Source: Acidovorax sp. Root219 (GTDB lineage: Bacteria > Pseudomonadota > Gammaproteobacteria > Burkholderiales > Burkholderiaceae_C). From it: a stretch of 60,072 nt of DNA. The DNA lies in assembly GCF_001428665.1 (NCBI RefSeq), contig NZ_LMIJ01000024.1, positions 162,809-222,880 on the forward strand. Reading direction: 5' to 3'. Positions 1-10,733 of the stretch are shown piece by piece. Numbering within the stretch: position 1 is the stretch's first letter; every line of letters begins with the position of its first letter. A program made the translations under genes and the position numbers. The notes under the pieces were generated by a model. That model was not told where the DNA came from, ran no database searches, and was given only the letters and a program-made list of their open reading frames with translations.

Positions 1-212
1 CTTTCGGGCGTTTCGCTTCGATGCCTTCTGCCGCGCACGCTCCAGCACGCAACTTTCGGATCGGATAAGGGTGTCAAAGTGTGACCAAGTACCGGAAAAC
101 GATACCCGGCAGCCTGCGCAATGCCACTGTGGTGGTTCAATGCGGACAGCCGGATGGGGCTTTGCCACTATTCGTTCCGTGTTCAACCAAGGCCCCAGGG
201 CCACCCGCCTAT
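1..212. other. Window edge, no gene seen
   Basis: Nothing with convincing coding character is seen in this short edge segment. The frame of the next gene stays open back to about position 81, but that stretch reads as non-membrane, low-complexity residues unlike the rest of the protein. It is therefore treated as upstream DNA. Confidence 0.4.
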
Positions 213-695
213 ATGTCAGCATCTCCTTTCGTCGTTCAGCGTGACACCCGTGCCTGGCAACTCCAGGTCTGGATCTCGTTCGGCATTGCCGTGTTCCTGT
301 GCGCAGTCGGCCTGGCCTGGCTGCCCGGAGAACAGCTGGAGCGCGCGTTCATGGTGATGGGCTATGTGTTCTGCCTCTCGGCCGCCTTCGTGCTGGCCAA
401 GTTCGTGCGGGACAACGAAAGCGCTGGCCGCCGCGGCGCTGGCGACACCCCGATGTGGAAGCTGGTGGTGTGGGGCGGCTTTGCGGTTGCCATGGGCCTG
501 ACGGGCTGGGGCCTGTTCAGCATGGACGTGAACCAGACCTACAAGGCCTTCCTTGGTGTGAGCTGGCTGTACCTGATCACCACCGCCTTCACGCTGGCCA
601 AGATGCTGCGCGACCGCCACGAGGCCGACCTGCTCGATGCCCGCCTGCAAGGCCGCCGCGAAGCTGCCCAGGTTGCGCCCGGCAACAACGGCTGA
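213..695 (+). CDS. YiaA/YiaB-type inner-membrane protein
   Basis: A protein of 160 residues with two copies of a two-helix membrane unit typical of the YiaAB family. The first copy runs from about residue 15 to 65 (WQLQVWISFGIAVFLCAVGLAWLP, then FVLAKFVRDN). The second runs from about 85 to 140 (WKLVVWGGFAVAMGLTGWGLF, then FTLAKMLRDR). The repeated (F/T)xLAKxxRD ending of each copy shows the internal duplication. The start at MSASPF is chosen because family similarity begins there; an upstream in-frame start at 81 would add 44 unrelated residues. The family has no known biochemical function. It may form part of an envelope gene group with the next three genes. Confidence 0.8.
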   Translation: MSASPFVVQRDTRAWQLQVWISFGIAVFLCAVGLAWLPGEQLERAFMVMGYVFCLSAAFVLAKFVRDNESAGRRGAGDTPMWKLVVWGGFAVAMGLTGWGLFSMDVNQTYKAFLGVSWLYLITTAFTLAKMLRDRHEADLLDARLQGRREAAQVAPGNNG

Positions 696-773
696 GCCGC
701 GCCGCCGGTTTTTGAATCCATGGCCCGTCGCCTGTGTGCGCCGGGCCCACCCAACCCGAAGGAGTGATCCATC

Positions 774-1238
774 ATGATGAACAAGACCCTGCAACGCACC
801 CTGGCCCGCATGCTGCTTGCCGCCAGCTTCCTCACGGCCATGGCCAGCCTGCCGGTCCGTGCACAGAGCGAGGCCTCGGCCGCTCTGTCGCTGCTGCCCG
901 TGGCCTCCATCGTGGGCACGGCCTCGGTCGGCTCGGCGGCTGCCGGTGCCATCGTGGCCTTGCCTGCGGCCCTGTCAGTCGGCGGTGCCGTGCTGGCGGT
1001 GCGCGCCGTGGAGGTCTCCGCCGTCGGCACGGTGTACGTGCTGGAGCGCGCCTCGGACGGCGCCCGCGTCAGCGTCGAAGTGGTGGGCAAAGGCGTGGGC
1101 GCCTCGGCCCATGCCGTCGGCACGGTCGTGGTCTGCACCGTGATCGGCTCGGGTGTGGTGCTGTCGGTGGCCGGCGAGGCGCTGGCCTTCGTGCCCAATG
1201 CCATCGGCCGCGCGCTGCTGTACAACGAGCGCCTGTGA
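774..1238 (+). CDS. Small exported protein of unknown function
   Basis: A 154-residue protein with a clear Sec signal peptide (MNKTLQRTLARMLLAASF...RAQSEA, cleavage near residue 31). The mature part is rich in Ala, Val, Gly and Ser, with two long hydrophobic stretches at about residues 35-75 and 105-140. It could sit in the envelope as a small membrane or beta-rich protein. I do not recognise a named family. An AAGGAG ribosome site lies about 10 bases upstream, and two adjacent ATGs (774, 777) are possible starts. Its stop TGA overlaps the ATG of the next gene, so the two are probably translated together. Confidence 0.7.
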   Translation: MMNKTLQRTLARMLLAASFLTAMASLPVRAQSEASAALSLLPVASIVGTASVGSAAAGAIVALPAALSVGGAVLAVRAVEVSAVGTVYVLERASDGARVSVEVVGKGVGASAHAVGTVVVCTVIGSGVVLSVAGEALAFVPNAIGRALLYNERL

Positions 1239-2146
1239 TGAGGTCCGCCACCATGCCAACCACCGTCCATCGCGCCATCCAGATGCCCATCCAGTTGCCG
1301 CTGCAGCCTGCTTCGCGCCGCAGCAGCGCCGTGCGCCGCGCGTCCATGCGCTGGGCCATGGGCGCAGCGCTCATTGCCGGTGCCGCCGTGTTCACGGCCA
1401 CCCAGGCCCATGCAGGCCGCTCGTGCGAGGCCCAGAAGCCGCCACCGGCCAAGAGTGTGGAGCGCGGCATGCAGCTGGCCGAGCGCACCTCCCAGGCGCT
1501 GGACGCCACGGGCGCCCAGGTCGTGATGCTGGGCCGTGCCGGCCAGGATTTGAGCAAGTACGGCATACGCTACTCCCACCTGGGCTGGGCCTACAAGACG
1601 CCCGAGGGCCCCTGGCGCGTGGCGCACAAGCTCAACGAATGCGGCACCGCCGTGGGCCATGTCTACCGCCAGGGCCTGGGCGAGTTCTTCCTCGATGACC
1701 TGTGGCGCTACGAAGCCGTGTGGGCCGTGCCCAGCCCCGAGGTGCAGCAGCGCCTGTTCGTGCTGCTGCAGGACAAGGGCCGCACCAAGGTCATGAACCA
1801 GCCTGCCTACAGCATGGTCAGCTACGCCTGGGGCACCAAGTACCAGCAGTCCAACCAGTGGGCGCTGGAGACACTGGCCGCCGCCATGGAGCCGACCTCG
1901 GTGAACTCGCGCGAGCAGGCGCAGGCCTGGCTCAAGTTCAAGGGCTACGAGCCCACCACGCTCAAGATCGGGCCGCTGACCCGCATGGGCGGGCGCGTGG
2001 GCTCGGCGAACATCGCGTTCGACGACCATCCCAACGACAAGCGCTACTCGGACCGCATCGAGACCGTGACCGTCGATTCGATGCTGGCGTGGCTGCAGCG
2101 TGCGCAGCTGGGCTCGGCGCCGGCCACCCTGGTGCTCAAGAACTGA
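1238..2146 (+). CDS. DUF2145 family exported protein
   Basis: A 302-residue protein. An N-terminal hydrophobic segment (MRWAMGAALIAGAAVFTATQAHA) ends in a typical signal-peptidase site at about residue 55-60, so a periplasmic location is likely. The rest matches what I know of the DUF2145 family (motifs RYSHLGWAYK, VAHKLNECGTA, SMVSYAWGTKYQQSNQW), whose function is unknown. The conserved Cys, His and Asn residues (YSHLGW, LNECGT, NQW) look like a possible active site; this is inference. The ATG overlaps the preceding TGA; a second in-frame ATG lies at 1253. DUF2145 genes are often near small exported partners, as here. Confidence 0.75.
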   Translation: MRSATMPTTVHRAIQMPIQLPLQPASRRSSAVRRASMRWAMGAALIAGAAVFTATQAHAGRSCEAQKPPPAKSVERGMQLAERTSQALDATGAQVVMLGRAGQDLSKYGIRYSHLGWAYKTPEGPWRVAHKLNECGTAVGHVYRQGLGEFFLDDLWRYEAVWAVPSPEVQQRLFVLLQDKGRTKVMNQPAYSMVSYAWGTKYQQSNQWALETLAAAMEPTSVNSREQAQAWLKFKGYEPTTLKIGPLTRMGGRVGSANIAFDDHPNDKRYSDRIETVTVDSMLAWLQRAQLGSAPATLVLKN

Positions 2147-2214
2147 AGTTTTCGTGACAATGCGTCTGCACGCCAGATGCCTTTGACTGCCACCAACACG
2201 AGGGAGATGTGCCC

Positions 2215-3324
2215 ATGAGCAAATCGCTGCGCCTGTCCGAAAAATGGTTCCGCCGTGGCCTGTGGCTGGTGGCCTTCGTCTTCGCGGGCTTCCTGATCGG
2301 GCTGGGCGGCACCCTCGTCGGTGACCTTCCCCAGGTCGAAAAGCGCCTGCAGGTCGAGGACTTCGTCGACAAGGCCGCCTTCGACGCGGTGCGCAACGAG
2401 GTGCGCACGGCGCAGAAGGCCGAGGAAGACGCCGAGACCGCGCTGCAGCAGGCCCAGCTGCAGCGCAGCAAGGCGCGCAGCGAAAGCGCGGCCGAGCGCG
2501 AGACCTTCAACAACTGGCTGGCCACGCGCAGCGCCACGCAGCGCGCCGACCAGGACCCCGAGGTGATCGCGCGCACGCAGCGGCTCGACGTGCTCAAGCT
2601 CGCAGAGCGCAAGACCCAGCAGGCGGTCGAGGCGCAGCAGCAGGCCTCGCTCGATGCGCACCAGGGCGCCACTGCCGCGCAGCAGCGCCAGAGCGAGATG
2701 GAGTCCGAGGGCTATGCACGCATGTCCGTCGAGCAGCGCAAGCTCGAGCTGCGCGTCTTCCTGTACCGGCTGGCGCTCACGCTGCCGCTGCTGGCCATTG
2801 CGGGCTGGCTGTTCGTCAAGAAGCGCAAGGGCACCTACTGGCCCTTCGTCTGGGGCTTCATCTTCTTCGCGCTGTTCGCCTTCTTTGTGGAGCTGGTGCC
2901 CTACCTGCCCAGCTACGGTGGCTATGTGCGCTACGTGGTGGGCATCGGCATCACGGTGCTGGTGGGGCGCTATGCCATCGTGGCCCTCAACCGCTACCTT
3001 GAGCGGCAAAAGCTCGCCGAGGCCCTGCCCGACCAGGAGCGCCGCAAGGAGCTGAGCTACGACGTGGCCCTGGCGCGCCTGGCCAAGAGCGTGTGCCCCG
3101 GCTGCGAGCGGCCGGTGGACCTCAAGAACGAGAAGATAGACTTCTGCCCGCACTGCGGCATCGGCCTGTTCGACCACTGCGGCGTATGCACCACCCGCAA
3201 GAGCGCATTCGCCCGCTTTTGCCACGCCTGTGGAACCGGTGCGAGCGGCGCTCCGGCACCGCAGATCCTGCCCGTGATCGCGTCCACGCCTGCCGTACCT
3301 GCAGGGCCCGGCGAAGTGTCCTGA
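2215..3324 (+). CDS. Membrane protein with coiled coil and C-terminal zinc ribbons
   Basis: A 369-residue protein. A transmembrane helix at about residues 15-33 is followed by a long charged, Glu/Gln/Ala-rich coiled coil (about 40-170). Two or three more membrane helices lie at about 185-255, and a cytoplasmic tail carries CxxC pairs from about residue 294 (CPGC, CPHC, CGVC, CHAC), enough for two zinc ribbons. I do not recognise an assigned function; the layout suggests a membrane scaffold or stress sensor. The ATG at 2215 has an AGGGAG ribosome site eight bases upstream; a GTG at 2209 is possible but too close to it. Confidence 0.75.
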   Translation: MSKSLRLSEKWFRRGLWLVAFVFAGFLIGLGGTLVGDLPQVEKRLQVEDFVDKAAFDAVRNEVRTAQKAEEDAETALQQAQLQRSKARSESAAERETFNNWLATRSATQRADQDPEVIARTQRLDVLKLAERKTQQAVEAQQQASLDAHQGATAAQQRQSEMESEGYARMSVEQRKLELRVFLYRLALTLPLLAIAGWLFVKKRKGTYWPFVWGFIFFALFAFFVELVPYLPSYGGYVRYVVGIGITVLVGRYAIVALNRYLERQKLAEALPDQERRKELSYDVALARLAKSVCPGCERPVDLKNEKIDFCPHCGIGLFDHCGVCTTRKSAFARFCHACGTGASGAPAPQILPVIASTPAVPAGPGEVS

Positions 3325-3330
3325 TCCCCT

Positions 3331-4791
3331 TCAGCGCCCCGGCGTCTGCCGGGGCTCATGCAGCTGCACGCGGTCACGGCCGGCTGCCTTGGCCTCGTAG
3401 AGCGCGGCATCGGCATCGGACATCAGCGCGCCCAGCGAGTCCTGCAGAGACACCCCGGTGCACACGACCAGGCCGATACTGACCGTGGCGTGCAGCGGGT
3501 CGCGCTGCCCCGGCACGGCGAACGGATGGTTGCGTACCTGCTTGCACAGGCGCCGGGCCACCGCCATGGCATCGGCCTGGCGGATGCGCGGCAGCACCAC
3601 GGCGAACTCCTCGCCACCCAGCCGGCCGAACAGGTCACCGGGCCGCAGCGCCTCGCTGACCGTGGCGGCAAAGCCATGCAGTACCTTGTCGCCCTGCGCA
3701 TGGCCATAGGTGTCGTTCACGCGCTTGAAGTGGTCCAGGTCCAGCATCAGCACGGCCACGCTGCTGCGCTCGCGCGCCAGGCGGGCCAGCAGCTTGCTGC
3801 CCTGGGCCATGAAGGCGCGGCGCGCCAGGGCGTCGGTCAAAAAGTCGTGGCTGGCCACGCGGTGCAGGCGGCGCATGGCCTCGACGCTCGCCGCCTTGGC
3901 CGTGGCCACTGAAAGCGGGCCCAGCCCCAGCAAGGAGATCCCCACGCGCAGCGAGAACACTGCCCAGGCCTGGTTGGGCGCGAACGCCAGCTCCAGCATG
4001 CCCGCGCCGGCCGCGATCGCCAGGCCAAAGCAGGTCAGCATGGACAGCACGCTGGTGGCAAACACGCCGTAAGTGAGGGCGCACCAGAGCAGCGCCGGCA
4101 CCGGAAACGCCAGCGCCCCGGGCCCGCCAATGGCGATCGCCGCCGCCTCGCTGGCCGCCAACGCGAGCAGGGGCGCCGCGTACTTCCAGCGGCGCCGGGA
4201 CCAGCGGCGCTTCTTGAGCGTGCGCCGCGCCTCCTGCGGGGTCGGCAGACTGAGGATCACCGGGAGGATCAACACACTGTTGATCAGCTCCGTGCAGAAC
4301 CACATGCCCAGTGCCGTCAGCCAGGTGGTGTTGAACAGCAATGGGCCCGTGCCCGAACCCGCCAGCGCCGCCGCCGCACTGCTGGCCACGCAGATGCCGA
4401 ACATCAGCACCGCCGACATTTGCCGCTTGAGGAAGCGTGTGGCCACCGGCACCTGGCCGAACAGCCACCAGCCCATGACCACGCCGCAAAGATTGGCGCT
4501 GGCCAGCCACAGCGTTGCCAGGGGGGCGGTGCCGGTCACCAGGTCCGCGGCCACATAGCCCAGGGCGGCCGCAGCCCAGGTGCCCGATGCCGCCAGGCGT
4601 GGGTAGCGCACCAGCAAACCCAGCAGCAGGGCATTGGCGGGCCAGAAGGCAGCCATGAACCCCAGCGGCCGGGTCACGATGCCCAACAGCGACGCGGCAA
4701 AGACCAGCAGGCCGATGCCTGCGCACAGGCCCCAGCCCGTCAGCGGGCCAGCGGCGGTGCCGGGTGAAGGGGGACGAAGCAAAGACGGCAT
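3331..4791 (-). CDS. MASE1-type membrane diguanylate cyclase
   Basis: A 486-residue protein that should make cyclic di-GMP from two GTP. Roughly the first 300 residues are hydrophobic with about eight to ten membrane helices and resemble a MASE1 sensor domain (FWPANALLLGLLVRYP, LASANLCGVVMGWWLF). The C-terminal GGDEF domain has an intact active site, GGEEF at about residue 393, and an RPGD motif exactly five residues before it, the expected inhibitory I-site. It is therefore probably active and feedback inhibited. The start is set at MPSLLRP because the in-frame extension to 4887 adds 32 residues without domain similarity. A second cyclase gene lies just upstream on the same strand. Confidence 0.88.
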   Translation of the reverse strand: MPSLLRPPSPGTAAGPLTGWGLCAGIGLLVFAASLLGIVTRPLGFMAAFWPANALLLGLLVRYPRLAASGTWAAAALGYVAADLVTGTAPLATLWLASANLCGVVMGWWLFGQVPVATRFLKRQMSAVLMFGICVASSAAAALAGSGTGPLLFNTTWLTALGMWFCTELINSVLILPVILSLPTPQEARRTLKKRRWSRRRWKYAAPLLALAASEAAAIAIGGPGALAFPVPALLWCALTYGVFATSVLSMLTCFGLAIAAGAGMLELAFAPNQAWAVFSLRVGISLLGLGPLSVATAKAASVEAMRRLHRVASHDFLTDALARRAFMAQGSKLLARLARERSSVAVLMLDLDHFKRVNDTYGHAQGDKVLHGFAATVSEALRPGDLFGRLGGEEFAVVLPRIRQADAMAVARRLCKQVRNHPFAVPGQRDPLHATVSIGLVVCTGVSLQDSLGALMSDADAALYEAKAAGRDRVQLHEPRQTPGR

Positions 4792-4926
4792 GCGTTGAAG
4801 TTCAGGGCGCCCAAGGTGATTCGGACCCACTGTAGCCGCGAAATCTCTCAGCGCCCCAGGGGGCTTGGCAGCAAACACTGCCGACAACTGTGGAAGATTG
4901 TGTCCGGGCGGGGCATTTCCAGGCGC

Positions 4927-6078
4927 TCAGGCCCCTTGCGCGGCAGTGCCTGCCGCCAGAACCACTTGGTTGCGCCCCGATTGCTTGGCCTGGTACAGGG
5001 CATCGTCAGCTCTTTTGAACCATGTGTCCGCGGCGGTGCCGGTGTCATGCACCCAGGCCAGGCCTATGCTCACCGTGACGGAAATCGGCGATCCCTGTGC
5101 CTCGATGCGCAGCAGGGCGACTTGGGCGCACAGCCGCTCGGCAATCGCCTGGGCCTCCGCCTGCGTCACCGCCGGCAGGTAGACCACGAACTCCTCGCCT
5201 CCCATGCGCGCCAGCAGGTCCGAGCTGCGCAACTGCCCTTGCAGGCACCGGGCAAACTCCACAAGCACCCGGTCACCCACGGCATGGCCGAAGCGGTCAT
5301 TGATCTGCTTGAAGTGGTCGAGGTCCAGCTGGGCGACGGCGCTCTGGGGCGGCAGCCGGGCGGGCAGCCGCGATTCCAGCCAGCGCCGGTTGCCGGTTCC
5401 GGTCAGCGGGTCGGTGTGGGCCGCCTGCTCCAGCCGGATCTCGGCGCGTTCATTGGACAGTGCGGCCACCATGAGTGCCATGCCGAAGTGGCAGAACATC
5501 TGAACGTAGAACGCCCAGGCAAAGCCGGTGGAGCCGGCCGTGCCGCTGAGGATGTAGGCGAGCCGCAAGGCATAGATGCTGCCGCTCAGCCCCAGAAAGG
5601 CGGCCATCAGCATGCGTGAAGGCAGGGGCTCGCTGCGGCGGTCGCGCAGTATCTCGAACGTGCAGACGGCCAGCACCAGTGTGGCCGTGGCGTGGAAGGC
5701 GCCTGCGCGCAGCAGGTTCTGCAGGGGAAAGCCCGTGGCGATGCCCACCACCAGGCATGCCAGTGGCAGCAGCACCACGGCCCGCCAGGGCACCCGCCTG
5801 CGGCCGCTGAAGCCGCGCACCCCCGCCCAGAATAGGGCGTATCCGCCGGTGCCCAGCAGCAGGCTGCCATGGGTCCACATCCACATTGGCAGGGCTGCGC
5901 TCTCGCCGCGCCAGGCCAGGATCGCCCCCACCGCCAGCATCAGATAGGCCGTAGCCAGAGGCGCCAGGCCCTGCGGTCGGCACGAGTGGCGGCGAATGTG
6001 AAAGATGCTCAGGGCACCGGCGATGAGAGAGGTGTTGTAGAGAAGGAGAACGGTGGCCAGGTCGAGCTGGAAGTCCAT
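4927..6078 (-). CDS. Membrane diguanylate cyclase
   Basis: A 383-residue protein with about six or seven hydrophobic helices over residues 10-205 and a C-terminal GGDEF domain. The signature is GGEEF at about residue 294, preceded at the right distance by RSSD, so both the active site and the I-site look intact. The linker motif DPLTGTGNRRWLE marks the start of the catalytic domain. The membrane part differs in sequence from that of the neighbouring cyclase, so the two probably sense different inputs. The 135 bases between the two genes would allow separate promoters. Confidence 0.88.
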   Translation of the reverse strand: MDFQLDLATVLLLYNTSLIAGALSIFHIRRHSCRPQGLAPLATAYLMLAVGAILAWRGESAALPMWMWTHGSLLLGTGGYALFWAGVRGFSGRRRVPWRAVVLLPLACLVVGIATGFPLQNLLRAGAFHATATLVLAVCTFEILRDRRSEPLPSRMLMAAFLGLSGSIYALRLAYILSGTAGSTGFAWAFYVQMFCHFGMALMVAALSNERAEIRLEQAAHTDPLTGTGNRRWLESRLPARLPPQSAVAQLDLDHFKQINDRFGHAVGDRVLVEFARCLQGQLRSSDLLARMGGEEFVVYLPAVTQAEAQAIAERLCAQVALLRIEAQGSPISVTVSIGLAWVHDTGTAADTWFKRADDALYQAKQSGRNQVVLAAGTAAQGA

Positions 6079-6191
6079 GGAGTCGTGTGCGCAGATGTGT
6101 CGCGCCGATTATCGAGGGGCACCGTGACGCTGCTCTGGCCGCTGCGCTTTCAGCGCGGGTAGGTTCCCGGCGGGCCGAACGTGGCTGCGGG

Positions 6192-6710
6192 CTACCTGGC
6201 GCGCCATGCTTGCCACCGCTGGCGCCATTGGCGCTTGAGCACGCGGCCCACGCGCCAGGGCCAGGAAGCACGTACACGGGCCAGCAGCACGGCCTTGATG
6301 CGCGTCCAGTGGCCATACAGCCAGGCAAACCAGCGCAGTTGCAGCAGGGCTGGCTGGGTGAGTGTGAACAGGCGCGCCAGCACGGCCGTGCCCACCAGCT
6401 TGGCCGCCACGATGATGAGCATGCCCAGCAGCACATGCCCCTGGCCGATGGTCCACAGCGCCAGCAGCTTGATGGGCAGCAGCATCAGCGAGGGCAGGGC
6501 GAACACCAGCACTGCGCCCCAGGGCGGCAGGCTGCGCACGGCCCCCTCGATCCAGCGCAGACCGGGCCAGCGGCCGATGCGCGCCAGCACGCGCTGCAGC
6601 GGCTCCCAGCCCCATTCCTCGAAGACAATGACCAGCGCCAACAGCCAGCCGGCCAGGCCCGCGATCAGGCGCAACGGCCACAGCAACAGCTTGCGCAGGA
6701 TGGGTGGCAC
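6192..6710 (-). CDS. Conserved membrane protein of unknown function
   Basis: A 172-residue protein with three hydrophobic segments (about residues 12-30, 62-85 and 90-115) and a basic, Trp/Arg-rich C-terminus. No ATG is available, and translation appears to start at GTG (MPPILRKLLLWPLRLIAGL). It begins only 21 bases after the tgt stop on the same strand and is probably cotranscribed with it. I recognise no functional motif. It resembles small conserved inner-membrane proteins seen in beta-proteobacteria. Confidence 0.65.
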   Translation of the reverse strand: MPPILRKLLLWPLRLIAGLAGWLLALVIVFEEWGWEPLQRVLARIGRWPGLRWIEGAVRSLPPWGAVLVFALPSLMLLPIKLLALWTIGQGHVLLGMLIIVAAKLVGTAVLARLFTLTQPALLQLRWFAWLYGHWTRIKAVLLARVRASWPWRVGRVLKRQWRQRWQAWRAR

Positions 6711-6731
6711 GGTGGACGTGACAGGGTCAGG

Positions 6732-8947
<2,216 letters not shown>

Positions 8948-9343
8948 GGTGATTCCTCTCTGGGGTCATTGTCGAGGGCGCACCACAGGGCAATCGCAGG
9001 GAATGGGGCCGGAAAACCGCTCTTATCGGAGCGTGTCCGCATGCAGCCATGCCAGTCGGTGCGCGTGCCATTGTGCGCGGCCCGTCGGCATGTGCAAATG
9101 AAACTTGACCGCAATTGAGTAACGGTTTGTGAGGGGCTGAGGCGAGCCACTTTCACCGGCGATTGAGATCGCCTGCCGATGGTCAAAAGCGCGCGGCCAA
9201 GGCCTGCCCCCGTGCACGGGCCGGCCCGCCGCACTGGGGGCTGAGGGCCGCGGCTCCCAGCCTGCCCGCGCAGACTTGGACGTGCCCGAAGAGCGGCCGC
9301 CTCTGGCGGACGCACCAGCGCGCGTCCGCGCCTCAGAGGGAGC
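8948..9343. other. Intergenic region, about 400 bases
   Basis: No gene is supported here. Reading frames are short and lack coding character. A GC-rich hairpin close to the phospholipase stop (GCGGACGC at 9306-9313 pairing with GCGTCCGC at 9322-9329, extended by CCTCTG/CAGAGG) may end transcription of that gene. The centre around 9095-9130 is relatively AT-rich and could hold the promoter of the hypothetical gene on the left. Confidence 0.45.
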
Positions 9344-10579
9344 TTAGAAATCTACCAGGCTCAGGCCCACGCTAAACACCGTGCGCTTGCGGTTGTAGTC
9401 GATCATGCTGTCGCCATAGCCGCTGAACAGCTGGGTGTGCAGGCGCAGGTTGCTCTTGCTGCCCAGGAAGCCCGAGCCCAGGGTCTGCAGCCATTCCACC
9501 CGCAGCGAGCCTCGGTCGCTGTTGGCCAGCGAGTGGCGCATCGTGGCGCCCAGGGTGTTGTCCTTGTCGTAGTTCCAGAAGGCGGCCAGTTCCAAACGGC
9601 CCATGTAGTCGCTGATGCCGGGGTTGTCGTCGCTGCTCGCGCTTTCAGAAAGGCGCTTCCACAGGCGGGCGCGCACGTTGATGTCGTTGCCCAGCTCCAG
9701 CCCCGTCATCAGGTAGGCGCGGTTCCAGCTGCGCGACAGCGGCTTGCTCTGGCCGTTGGACTGGTGCACCAGGCCGATGCCGCTGTAGCGCCAGCGCCAG
9801 CCGAAGGGCAGTTTGGCGTCGGTGGGGTAGACGTACATCATTTCCGGTTCGTGATCGGTCGTGCGGAAGGGGCGCGACAGCTCGGGCGTGAACAGCTGCC
9901 AATACGACTGCTGCGTGTAGCCGAACCAGATCGAATCCTTGAGCGTGGGGTGGCCCTGCGTGAGCAGGCCCTGCGCCACCTTGGTGCGCACCGACAGCTG
10001 GATGCGGTTCTCGGTACGGCGGTAGGGGGTGGATTCGGTGGCCGAGCTGCCCTCTGCGGTCGACGTGGGCATGCGGTTCACGTTGCTGCCTGCCGCCACC
10101 GATACCGTGATCGGGCGGTAGCCACGGAAGCTGAAGGTGCCGCAGTCGCTGCCCGACTCCAGCTCCCAGAAGCGCGAGAGATCGCTGTACTGCGGGTCGC
10201 GGCAGCCTTCGGTGCGCGCCACCTCGATGATGCGCGTGGCGGGCAGCGTGGTGTCCACCGGAGTCGGCACGGCGTTGGCCGCCTCGGCCGTGGCGGCTGG
10301 CGACTGCCAGGCCTGCTGGCCGGCCCATTGGTCAAAGCAGGCCAGACGCGCCTGGTTGTCGTCGGGCAGCGCGGCGCAGCGGCGCCAGGCGGCCTGGTCG
10401 CCCGTGCTGGTGCTGCCGGGGGCCATGGAGGGCGCGGGCGCCCCTTGCGCCAAAGCCGCGCCGGCCGGCGCCAGCACCGCCAGGGCCAGGGCTGCCGTGC
10501 GGTGGGCCGCAGCCATGCCCGTGGCGCGCGCTCGGGCGGGGCGAAGGGACGGGAGAGGGGTGCTGTGAGCGTGTTGCAT
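9344..10579 (-). CDS. pldA: Outer-membrane phospholipase A
   Basis: A 411-residue OMPLA, an outer-membrane lipase that hydrolyses phospholipids and helps keep lipid asymmetry. A signal peptide ends near AALAQGAP. The catalytic motif HQSNGQ (about residue 272) carries the His and Ser of the OMPLA active site, followed by SRSWNRAYL with the conserved Asn. The C-terminus (FSVGLSLVDF) ends in the terminal Phe expected of an outer-membrane barrel. About 110 residues between the signal peptide and barrel form a Pro/Ala-rich and polar extension, common in beta-proteobacterial members. A second ATG about 21 codons in could be the true start. Confidence 0.92.
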   Translation of the reverse strand: MQHAHSTPLPSLRPARARATGMAAAHRTAALALAVLAPAGAALAQGAPAPSMAPGSTSTGDQAAWRRCAALPDDNQARLACFDQWAGQQAWQSPAATAEAANAVPTPVDTTLPATRIIEVARTEGCRDPQYSDLSRFWELESGSDCGTFSFRGYRPITVSVAAGSNVNRMPTSTAEGSSATESTPYRRTENRIQLSVRTKVAQGLLTQGHPTLKDSIWFGYTQQSYWQLFTPELSRPFRTTDHEPEMMYVYPTDAKLPFGWRWRYSGIGLVHQSNGQSKPLSRSWNRAYLMTGLELGNDINVRARLWKRLSESASSDDNPGISDYMGRLELAAFWNYDKDNTLGATMRHSLANSDRGSLRVEWLQTLGSGFLGSKSNLRLHTQLFSGYGDSMIDYNRKRTVFSVGLSLVDF

Positions 10580-10733
10580 GTGCCTGGTATTTCATTGCCG
10601 CGATGGCCATGGACGTTCTTGTCCGGCCAGATCGCTGGGTTGCGTGTCGGTGCCCATTCTTCCAGAATCAGGCGGCCGCCGACTGTCGGCGGCGACCGCG
10701 ACCTGCAGGCTGCTGTTGCGCGGGCGCGTCATT

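Noticed and set aside
9300..9340. GC-rich hairpin as a confident pldA terminator
   Set aside because: The stem is strong but no T tract follows, so it is only mentioned under the intergenic region.
10675..10693. Hairpin GCCGCCGA/TCGGCGGC as a rep terminator
   Set aside because: The stem is real but short of a T tract and part of a very GC-rich stretch, so it is not listed as a terminator.
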